5,347 nucleotides of DNA from NCBI GenBank assembly GCA_964408945.1, contig CAYPBJ010000058.1, forward strand, positions 1-5,347. The letters run 5' to 3'. A program made the translations under genes and the position numbers. The notes below the pieces were generated by a model. The model was given only the letters and a program-made list of their open reading frames with translations. It was not told the DNA's origin and did not search any database. Positions 1 to 5,347 of this stretch are shown here, in pieces. Numbering within the stretch: position 1 is the first letter of the stretch; the number at the start of each line of letters is the position of its first letter. This DNA comes from VMCP01 sp964408945. GTDB taxonomy: Bacteria; Bacteroidota; Bacteroidia; NS11-12g; UBA955.

Positions 1-132
1 GATCAAGTCTTACAAAAGCACTTATATCCACAGAGCCGTTGGAAAACCCAAGTTGATCAGGGGCTCGGCCACCAAGAATCAACATGGCGGAAGCAGTTTG
101 AAGACAATGTAAACTTCTTATTGACCCCATAA
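1..132 (+). CDS. 3' end of an upstream gene, possibly an esterase-type alpha/beta hydrolase (5' partial)
   Basis: The first reading frame is open from the window edge for 43 codons and ends at TAA (130-132), so only a C-terminus is visible. The residues GLGHQESTWRKQF, followed by a short hydrophobic NFLL and the end of the protein, resemble the C-terminal part of esterase-D/enterochelin-esterase type alpha/beta hydrolases. There the catalytic His sits in a Gly-x-His-x-Glu context followed by a Trp-Arg and a last helix. On that reading the His at fragment residue 24 would be the catalytic one. This is a resemblance from memory over a very short stretch and is tentative. The gene is in the same orientation as arsR but is separated from it by 237 bases, including a candidate promoter, so it is probably not part of the ars unit. 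Confidence 0.5.
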   Translation, partial: DQVLQKHLYPQSRWKTQVDQGLGHQESTWRKQFEDNVNFLLTP

Positions 133-157
133 AATCACCATTTCGTTGACGTGCATG

Positions 158-188
158 TTGTTGTTTTGAAATAAACATCGTAATATTG
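158..188 (+). promoter_or_regulatory. Candidate Bacteroidota-type promoter for the ars operon
   Basis: A TTG at 158-160 is followed after 20 bases by TAATATTG (181-188). This matches the Bacteroidetes -7 consensus TAnnTTTG with one mismatch, at a spacing usual for the -33/-7 pair. Transcription would start near 195, just before the heptad arrays, so both arrays would lie in a 5' leader of about 170 nt. TTG triplets are common here (161-163 and 166-168 also exist), so the -33 choice is weak. Overlap with the dyad at 174-195 is the main support. Confidence 0.4.
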
Positions 189-195
189 CAATGTT
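174..195. promoter_or_regulatory. Candidate ArsR operator (imperfect palindrome)
   Basis: The 22 bases from 174 to 195 form an imperfect palindrome centred between 184 and 185. The outer arms are AACAT (174-178) and ATGTT (191-195), with a central AATATT (182-187) and a G/C pair at 180/189; 9 of 11 pairs are symmetric. ArsR/SmtB dimers commonly bind AT-rich dyads of about this size at their own promoters. This one covers the proposed -7 box, where a bound repressor would block RNA polymerase. No comparable dyad was seen in the 1750-1864 gap, consistent with a single regulated promoter for the operon. The repressor assignment is inference from position and symmetry. Confidence 0.45.
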
Positions 196-203
196 GCTTT
201 GGT

Positions 204-294
204 AGTCAATAGTCCGTGGTCCATAGTCCATAGTCGATAGTCCGCAGTCCGCAGTCCGTGGTCCGTAGTCCGTGGTCCGTAGTCCGTGGTCCGT
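204..294. repeat. Heptanucleotide tandem array A1, 13 units of RGTCCRY
   Basis: Thirteen consecutive 7-base units fill 204-294 without gaps. The first is agtcaat, the fifth agtcgat, the third and fourth carry CCAT, and the rest are agtccgt, ggtccgt or agtccgc. From about 253 the units alternate strictly between A and G at position 1. A degenerate 14-base stretch (gggctga, agctagg; 295-308) separates this array from array B1. The array is non-coding and lies between the proposed transcription start and arsR. Confidence 0.95.
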
Positions 295-308
295 GGGCTG
301 AAGCTAGG

Positions 309-364
309 TACCAACTACCAACTACCAACTACCAACTACCAACTACCAATTACCAACTACCAAT
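309..364. repeat. Heptanucleotide tandem array B1, 8 units of TACCAAY
   Basis: Eight perfect-register units fill 309-364. Units 1-5 and 7 are taccaac; units 6 and 8 are taccaat. The + strand of the array has no G at all, so an RNA copy would be almost unstructured. It is followed by five A residues and then the arsR ATG at 370, so it occupies the place where a ribosome binding site would normally sit. Confidence 0.95.
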
Positions 365-369
365 AAAAA

Positions 370-705
370 ATGGGTCTAACCAAAACTGAACTATTCACCC
401 AAGAGCAAAATCAACTCGCTCAGATTGCGAAAACAATTGCGCACCCCGCGAGGATTGCCATTTTGCAATACCTTATAAAAGCACAGTCTTGCATCAATAC
501 CAATTTGGTGCAGGAAATAGGATTGGCGCAGCCTACCATATCTCAGCACTTGCGAGAATTGAAGGAGGCCGGAATCATTAAAGGCACGGTTGAAGGCGCA
601 TCTATGAGCTATTGCATTGACCCAGATCGATGGATGGAAATTCAGAGTTTGTTTGAGCAGTTCTTTCAAAATATCCCCCGAAATAATCAAAATAATTGTT
701 GTTGA
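370..705 (+). CDS. arsR: ArsR-family arsenite-responsive repressor
   Basis: This 111-residue winged-helix protein has the normal length for ArsR/SmtB repressors, which release DNA when As(III) or Sb(III) binds. The helix-turn-helix is about residues 45-70, with the recognition part AQPTISQHLRELKEAGII, followed by the wing around residues 71-83 (KGTVEGASMSYCI). The classical E. coli ELCVCDL metal motif is not intact. One Cys (C41) lies at the start of the equivalent helix, and others are C82 in the wing and a terminal C110-C111 pair, so the arsenic site may be built differently. The ATG at 370 follows AAAAA with no Shine-Dalgarno sequence, which is usual for Bacteroidota. The DUF6428 gene begins two bases after the stop, implying tight co-transcription. 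Autoregulation through the dyad at 174-195 is inferred. The family assignment is firm; arsenic specificity comes from the neighbours. Confidence 0.93.
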   Translation: MGLTKTELFTQEQNQLAQIAKTIAHPARIAILQYLIKAQSCINTNLVQEIGLAQPTISQHLRELKEAGIIKGTVEGASMSYCIDPDRWMEIQSLFEQFFQNIPRNNQNNCC

Positions 706-707
706 AT

Positions 708-1151
708 ATGAAATTATCAGACCTTAAAACCGCGTTGAGTTACCTGAATAAGGTAGAGTTTTTGCTCCCGAATGGGGAAGTGATACCCCCGCATTTTCAT
801 GTGACCGAAGTGGGAAGCGTGACCCGTAAGTACATTGATTGCGGCGGAACCAAGCGCGAAGAATCTGCCGTAACCATGCAACTTTTCGTGGCCACCGATA
901 TAGATCACAGACTCAGTCCTCAAAAGTTTTTGTCGATCCTGGAGATGGCTGAAAAAGATTTGGAATTGGAAAACACGGAGGTTGAAGTGGAATACCAAGG
1001 AAAATCAATTGAAGTGTATAACCTACAATTTGTTAACGGTCAATTAAAATTGAAGCCCACATTTACAGATTGCTTGGCAAAAGACCACTGCGGAATTCCC
1101 GTACTTGAATCATCTTCAACCAGTTGCACCCCGGGGTCCGGATGCTGTTAA
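708..1151 (+). CDS. DUF6428 family protein of the ars operon
   Basis: This is a 147-residue protein of the DUF6428 type, recurrently found between arsR and arsC in Bacteroidota ars operons; no biochemical role is known to me. Recognisable blocks are IPPHFHVTEVG (residues 26-36), KYIDCGGTKRE (41-51), QLFVATDIDHRL (58-69) and TDCLAKDHCGIP (120-131), then a Ser/Thr-rich tail ending SGCC. Six Cys (45, 122, 128, 140, 146, 147) and His 29, 31, 67 and 127 make thiol or metal/arsenite binding plausible, but that is inference. It has no signal peptide or membrane segment, so it is probably cytoplasmic. I chose the ATG at 708, two bases after the arsR stop, over an upstream in-frame TTG (696) inside arsR, because MKLSDLK is the natural family N-terminus. 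arsC follows after 10 bases. Confidence 0.85.
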   Translation: MKLSDLKTALSYLNKVEFLLPNGEVIPPHFHVTEVGSVTRKYIDCGGTKREESAVTMQLFVATDIDHRLSPQKFLSILEMAEKDLELENTEVEVEYQGKSIEVYNLQFVNGQLKLKPTFTDCLAKDHCGIPVLESSSTSCTPGSGCC

Positions 1152-1161
1152 ATCATTGAAT

Positions 1162-1747
1162 ATGTATTTTCAACTTGAACAAATCTTGGAGCTACCCATT
1201 TCCGATGAACGCAAAGCGGTGATTGAGCCTTTGCGTATTTATTTGAAAGAGCAACTCGAATTGGAAAATCCCATAAGGCTGAATTTTATCTGTACACACA
1301 ACTCACGCCGAAGCCAATTTGCTCAGGTTTGGGCGCATGTTGCAGCGCATCATTACCATTTGCCTATTCAGTCGTTTTCTGGGGGAGTTGAGGTCACTGC
1401 ATGTAATACAAGAACGGTTGGTGCTTTGAAGAGATTTGGATTTCGGGTTGAATCTGCTGGACGCGACAATCCGCTTTACAGGGCATTTTTCAGCGACGAT
1501 GCTGAACCCATTCGACTATTTTCCAAGTTATACGACGATGCCGAAAATCCTCAGCAACGCTTCGCGGCGATCATGACCTGTTCTCACGCTGATGAGAATT
1601 GTCCGTATTTGCCTTCGGCAGATGTTAGAATTTCCCTGCTCTACGAAGACCCTAAAGCCTTCGATGATACACCGCATGAATCACAAGCATACACCGAGCG
1701 CTCATTGCAGATCGCATCGGAAATGTTTTATGCGTTTAATGGGTTGT

Positions 1748-1749
<2 letters not shown>
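1162..1749 (+). CDS. arsC: Arsenate reductase, low-molecular-weight phosphatase type
   Basis: This 195-residue protein of the LMW tyrosine phosphatase fold should reduce As(V) to As(III) in the cytoplasm for export by Acr3. The P-loop is CTHNSRRS, with nucleophile C44 and R50 (CX5R). The redox pair C140-SHADEN-C147-P keeps the C-x6-C spacing of Cys82/Cys89 in the Bacillus/Staphylococcus thioredoxin-coupled ArsC. D163 in EDPKAF is 16 residues after C147, as the catalytic Asp105 is after Cys89. C81 is an extra Cys. Compared with the roughly 139-residue Bacillus enzyme it has an N-terminal extension of about 34 residues and about 24 extra residues between nucleophile and redox pair (around 101-133). 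The ATG at 1162 (MYFQLEQ), 10 bases after the previous stop, is preferred to an in-frame TTG at 1105 inside the upstream gene. Bacteroidota homologues are often labelled just protein-tyrosine-phosphatase; the Cys triad supports reductase. Confidence 0.88.
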
Positions 1750-1822
<73 letters not shown>

Positions 1823-1825
1823 AAC

Positions 1826-1860
1826 TACCAACTACCAACTACCAACTACCAACTACCAAT
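1826..1860. repeat. Heptanucleotide tandem array B2, 5 units of TACCAAY
   Basis: Four perfect taccaac units and a last taccaat fill 1826-1860, followed by TTTT and the acr3 ATG at 1865. The unit, its orientation, its final taccaat and its 4-base distance from the start codon mirror array B1 in front of arsR (5 bases). The + strand has no G. No promoter or Shine-Dalgarno sequence is visible between arsC and acr3, so acr3 is probably read through from the arsR promoter and this array lies in the intercistronic mRNA. Confidence 0.95.
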
Positions 1861-1864
1861 TTTT

Positions 1865-2881
1865 ATGAATAAAAAACTATCATTCCTAGACCGTTATTTA
1901 ACCCTGTGGATTTTCCTAGCAATGGCTGTGGGAGTCTTATTGGGTTACGCTTTTCCAAGTGTTTCAACTGCCATTGAATCAATGTCAGTGGGTACAACCA
2001 ACATTCCTATTGCCGTTGGATTGATCATCATGATGTTTCCGCCGCTAGCAAAAGTCAATTATCAACTGCTGCCCACGGTGTTTAAAAACACCAAAGTGTT
2101 GGGAGTATCGTTGTTGTTGAATTGGATCATTGGTCCCGTTTTGATGTTTGTTCTAGCTATGGTTTTTTTGCCAGATATGCCAGAATATCGAGCGGGTGTA
2201 ATTTTGATTGGATTGGCTAGATGTATAGCCATGGTGCTGGTTTGGAACGACTTAGCCGATGGGAGCAAAGAGTACGGTGCCGGTTTGGTAGCTTTGAATA
2301 GTGTTTTCCAAGTATTTGCGTACTCGTTTTATGCCTGGCTTTTCATGACCAAAATTCCGCAATGGATGGGTTACGAGGGAATGGCCATTGATATTTCCAT
2401 TGGCCAAATTGCTGAAAGCGTGGGGATTTATTTGGGTATTCCTTTTTTACTCGGAATTATTGTCAGACAACTCGGTATAAAATTCAAAGGAAAAGAGTGG
2501 TTTGAGACGCGGGTGATTCCCAGAATTGCCCCATTTACCCTGATTGCGTTACTTTTTACCATTGTGGTCATGTTTTCGCTCAAGGGTGAAAATATCATAG
2601 AACTTCCCATGGATGTGGTTCGAATTGCAGTGCCTCTTTTGATTTACTTTGGACTGATGTTCTTGGTTGGATTTGTGGTTACTCGTTGGACAGGTGCACC
2701 TTACGATCAACAAGCTGCCGTTGCATTCACCGCTGCGGGTAACAATTTTGAACTTGCCATTGCCGTGGCTGTGGCTGTTTTTGGATTGGGATCCGGACAA
2801 GCCTTTGCAGGGGTGATTGGCCCACTAGTTGAAGTGCCTGCGTTGATATTATTGGTGGGAATCGCCAAAAAATTCAAGTAA
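1865..2881 (+). CDS. acr3: Acr3-type arsenite efflux permease
   Basis: This 338-residue integral membrane protein is of the ACR3 family (BART superfamily), which extrudes arsenite, often by proton antiport. About ten hydrophobic segments can be seen, roughly at residues 12-30, 46-64, 78-101, 109-128, 136-160, 183-203, 219-238, 251-273, 283-307 and 312-334. Family hallmarks are GLARCIAMVLVWNDLA with C120, the counterpart of the essential Cys in other Acr3 proteins; FTAAGNNFELAIA with E296; and GPLVEVP with E323. E296 is probably the conserved functional Glu of the ninth segment, though I cannot align it exactly. The length is normal and no motif is missing. The ATG at 1865 follows the heptad array and TTTT. 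It lies 115 bases after arsC in the same orientation and completes the reduce-and-export pathway. It is not the unrelated ArsB family. Confidence 0.95.
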   Translation: MNKKLSFLDRYLTLWIFLAMAVGVLLGYAFPSVSTAIESMSVGTTNIPIAVGLIIMMFPPLAKVNYQLLPTVFKNTKVLGVSLLLNWIIGPVLMFVLAMVFLPDMPEYRAGVILIGLARCIAMVLVWNDLADGSKEYGAGLVALNSVFQVFAYSFYAWLFMTKIPQWMGYEGMAIDISIGQIAESVGIYLGIPFLLGIIVRQLGIKFKGKEWFETRVIPRIAPFTLIALLFTIVVMFSLKGENIIELPMDVVRIAVPLLIYFGLMFLVGFVVTRWTGAPYDQQAAVAFTAAGNNFELAIAVAVAVFGLGSGQAFAGVIGPLVEVPALILLVGIAKKFK

Positions 2882-2949
2882 AGACCACTTTTTTTACGTT
2901 TATTACAACAAATAGAGGCGTTTTGACGTCTATATTCGTAGGCTCAACG

Positions 2950-5347
2950 TTGATTTTATTTAAAGTCCTTAAATATCGATATATTATTGCTTTAGCTTTT
3001 CTATTGGAAGGGTTTTCACTCGGTGCTCAGAACATTCCCACCAACGGGCTGCTTGCATATTATCCGTTTTCGGGCAACGCAAACGATGCCAGTGGAAATG
3101 CGCAAAATGGAACCACTTACAACGTAAGTGCTACCAAAGATCGTTTCGGAAATGCAAATTCAGCTTATTCTTTCGGTGGAAATCCAACGGGAGGGGCATC
3201 CTATATTAGCATCCCCAGCAACAACATCCAAACAAATAATTTCAGCTATTCTGCTTGGTATTATACGGATGTCGCATTGGCAAATAATTCATTGCAAGTG
3301 ATATTGGATGTTTCTGATGGACAAACATTTTCAGGGCAGGCATTGGGTATAGCGAGCAACCTGTTTTCAATGTATTCTGGTCCATCGGCATTGGCATTCA
3401 ATCAAGGTTCAACCACGCCCATCGCATTGTCTCAAAAGAAAACTTTCGCTACCGGTAAATGGGTGCACGTGGTGTTGACTCGGGCCGATAAAAAAATCAA
3501 ACTCTTTGTTAATGGGAAGATTGTTGATAGCAGTTCATCAGCGAGCACTAAATTGCCGCAATACGGTTCAGGAACAGTAACGGCCCGGATAGGGTTGAAG
3601 GTTGATAATACTGCACCTGCTATCGGAAATATTGATGATGTAGGCATTTGGAACAGAGAATTGAGCGTCTGTGAGATTGAGCAATTATTTGCCAATTTCG
3701 ATGGCAGTTACACACCCAAAAAAGGAGTTTCAAAAGCCATTTTACACCGCGCTTGCTTGGATAGAGTAAACAGCGAGTTAACACTAGAATTAACACCGTC
3801 TCAAGATACTTCTGGTCATTTTCAAGAATATAAAGTTTGGGGAAGAGACAATGCTTCGGGCAGTTTTCAACTGCTCTCAATAAAAAGTGTAAGAAATCAA
3901 TCAGCCTTTACTTTTACCTTGCCCAACAACAAAAAATGGGAATTATACGTGTCTAGTTATAGCGGTTGCTTGAAAATCGATTCGGTAAATTCCAATCGAA
4001 TTTGGATTGATGATAAGGCGCCTGATTATGTGGAGCCAGACAGTGTCAGTGTAGAAGATGCCACTCAACAATTGATTGCCGGATGGTCTAAGCCTGCTGA
4101 CACTGATATATTGGGTTATTCCATGTTCAAAGTTGACAATCAAAATACTTTGATTGACGAGAAAAATGTGTTGAATTATCGTTTCTTGAAATCTGATTTT
4201 GATGTAACCACCTCAAATAACAGATTGGCGATAGCCGGTTTTGATAGTTGCAGAAACGGCGGGGTGATTTCCGCAGATCATTCTCCAGTTTTGTTGTCGG
4301 CAAACTTGTCAAATAAGTACCAGTGCGATCGTAAGTTGAATGTTTCTTGGAAGGAATATAAGGGTTGGTTATTCAGCAAACATCAGCTAATTATAATCGA
4401 TGCGGTTACAGGCGCCAAACTTTTTGATTCTTCGTTTGCACCCGGATCAACCAACTATATTTGGACCCTTCCCAAGTTGGGATTGCAAATGAAAATTTGG
4501 GTCCGCGCTTACAAACAGACAGGATCAATTACCAGCACTTCAAACAGGAAAGACCTGATTGCTTATGATGTAGGAGTTCCTTCAAGTCCCACGGCACTTT
4601 ATTACACATCCGTCGAAAATGAACCCAAAATTGAATTATCGGGCTTCGCCCAAATTGGCGATAGTTGCGTGATTCGCTATCGCGAAAAGTCAAGTTCCAT
4701 TTGGTTGTTGGGTTCTAGCATAGCTACTTCCCCCGGAAATATTTCTTGGTTGTTTAATTCAGCAAATGCTTCAGCCAAGGAATACGAGTTTCGGTTGGTT
4801 CGTTATTCTGGATGCGGTGAACCGGCCGATTCTTCCAACGTTTCAAGCAATATTCTACTAAGAAAAAATGGAAATCAACTTCAATGGAACCCACCTGCTC
4901 ATTTTCAGAATTTGGGAATTTCTTATCAATATGAAATTCAACGACTTGAATTGGGTTCTTGGGTGGTAAAAGCAACTGTGACTGGCACAAATTTCACCCC
5001 AACTGATCTGGGTGTGAGTACTTATCGAGTGAGGGCTATCACGAGCAATTCTATGCCTCTTGGGAAGAATTGGAGCCATTCCAACAGCCTTCTTTTTGAC
5101 GGGGGATTTGATTCCAGCCTACTTGATACGTTCTTTATTCCAGATGCATTCACGCCGGAAGGAGTGAATCCCATATTCAAAGTAGTGAATCAAGCTGTAT
5201 TGCCGGGTCAAGCCCGAATGTTGATTTTCAATCGTTGGGGTGAAGTTATTTTTGATGGCGATGCCTTGGAAGGTTGGAACGGCCAAGTCAACGGCCAATA
5301 CGTTAGCGATGGAGTATATGTTTATCTAATCAACGCTCGCTACAGAA
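2950..5347 (+). CDS. Secreted modular LamG/FN3-like protein with CHU_C (T9SS type B) sorting domain (3' partial)
   Basis: This frame is open from the 3' part of acr3 to the window end. No ATG occurs in any frame near its start, so I propose TTG at 2950 (TTG at 2923 is an alternative), giving at least 799 residues. A signal peptide spans about residues 1-26 (basic LKYRY, then IIALAFLL, cleavage after SLGA). A LamG/concanavalin-A-like domain covers about 32-250: GLLAYYPFSGNANDASGN, WVHVVLTR (from W171) and GNIDDVGIWNREL (226-238). Several FN3-like beta domains follow (about 263-354, 357-447, 448-542, 544-636, 638-716), with Trp and Cys signatures such as GFDSC and YSGC. From 728 a CHU_C domain begins (FIPDAFTPEG, FNRWGEVIFDG, GWNGQVNGQ, DGVYVYLI), the sorting signal of type IX type B cargo. 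Only some tens of residues or fewer should be missing. It is likely cell-surface or secreted and binds glycan or protein; the ligand is unknown. It is not evidently linked to arsenic. Confidence 0.85.
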   Translation, partial: MILFKVLKYRYIIALAFLLEGFSLGAQNIPTNGLLAYYPFSGNANDASGNAQNGTTYNVSATKDRFGNANSAYSFGGNPTGGASYISIPSNNIQTNNFSYSAWYYTDVALANNSLQVILDVSDGQTFSGQALGIASNLFSMYSGPSALAFNQGSTTPIALSQKKTFATGKWVHVVLTRADKKIKLFVNGKIVDSSSSASTKLPQYGSGTVTARIGLKVDNTAPAIGNIDDVGIWNRELSVCEIEQLFANFDGSYTPKKGVSKAILHRACLDRVNSELTLELTPSQDTSGHFQEYKVWGRDNASGSFQLLSIKSVRNQSAFTFTLPNNKKWELYVSSYSGCLKIDSVNSNRIWIDDKAPDYVEPDSVSVEDATQQLIAGWSKPADTDILGYSMFKVDNQNTLIDEKNVLNYRFLKSDFDVTTSNNRLAIAGFDSCRNGGVISADHSPVLLSANLSNKYQCDRKLNVSWKEYKGWLFSKHQLIIIDAVTGAKLFDSSFAPGSTNYIWTLPKLGLQMKIWVRAYKQTGSITSTSNRKDLIAYDVGVPSSPTALYYTSVENEPKIELSGFAQIGDSCVIRYREKSSSIWLLGSSIATSPGNISWLFNSANASAKEYEFRLVRYSGCGEPADSSNVSSNILLRKNGNQLQWNPPAHFQNLGISYQYEIQRLELGSWVVKATVTGTNFTPTDLGVSTYRVRAITSNSMPLGKNWSHSNSLLFDGGFDSSLLDTFFIPDAFTPEGVNPIFKVVNQAVLPGQARMLIFNRWGEVIFDGDALEGWNGQVNGQYVSDGVYVYLINARYR

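Noticed and set aside
204..364. CRISPR array
   Set aside because: Units are 7 bases with no spacers between them and no cas genes are present. These are simple tandem repeats.
204..364. Long hairpin formed by pairing array A with array B
   Set aside because: Only TGGT/ACCA quartets can pair, every 7 bases, with three consecutive mismatches between them, so no stable stem results.
391..998. Reverse-strand frames opposite arsR and the DUF6428 gene
   Set aside because: Both forward genes are recognisable families in an operon; the opposite frames have no motifs or plausible starts.
2876..2895. AAGT (2876-2879) and ACTT (2887-2890) followed by seven T, as a terminator after acr3
   Set aside because: The stem is only four mostly A/T pairs with a 7-base loop, too weak to call an intrinsic terminator even with the T run.
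2913..2932. Inverted repeat TAGA...TCTA with inner CG/CG around TTTTGA
   Set aside because: It needs a 2-base bulge, is short and has no T tract. It is probably chance, though it lies in the acr3 to secreted-gene gap.
3432..4312. Several reverse-strand open frames of 60-90 codons under the secreted protein
   Set aside because: The forward frame is continuous with recognisable LamG and FN3-like features; the reverse frames show no family resemblance and are shadows.

Overview
The window looks like a chromosomal segment of a Bacteroidota bacterium, probably of the Flavobacteriales/Cytophaga type. Four things point there: an ars operon carrying a DUF6428 gene between arsR and arsC, start codons without Shine-Dalgarno sequences, a secreted protein ending in a gliding-motility-associated (CHU_C, type IX secretion type B) domain, and a moderate-to-low GC content. 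The placement is inference from gene content; no rRNA or marker gene is present.

Layout: bases 1-132 are the 3' end of an upstream gene, perhaps an esterase-type alpha/beta hydrolase. Bases 133-369 are intergenic. They hold a candidate promoter with an overlapping ArsR-type dyad (158-195) and then two heptanucleotide tandem arrays that run up to the arsR start codon. Bases 370-1749 are three closely packed genes: arsR (370-705), a DUF6428 gene (708-1151) and a thioredoxin-coupled type arsenate reductase (1162-1749). Bases 1750-1864 hold a second copy of the same two-part heptad module, ending 4 bases before the acr3 start. The arsenite efflux gene acr3 is at 1865-2881. From about 2950 to the window end runs one long reading frame for a secreted modular protein (signal peptide, LamG, several FN3-like beta domains, CHU_C), cut off by the window edge close to its natural C-terminus.

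The ars genes form a coherent arsenic detoxification unit. ArsR senses As(III) and should repress through the dyad, ArsC reduces As(V) to As(III), and Acr3 exports As(III). DUF6428 is a recurring partner of unknown function with a Cys/His-rich sequence. The secreted protein is a separate unit with no evident link to arsenic.

The most unusual signal is non-coding. Each of the two long gaps in the ars cluster is filled by an array of RGTCCRT heptads followed by an array of TACCAAC heptads, in the same order and orientation, ending 4-5 bases before an ATG.
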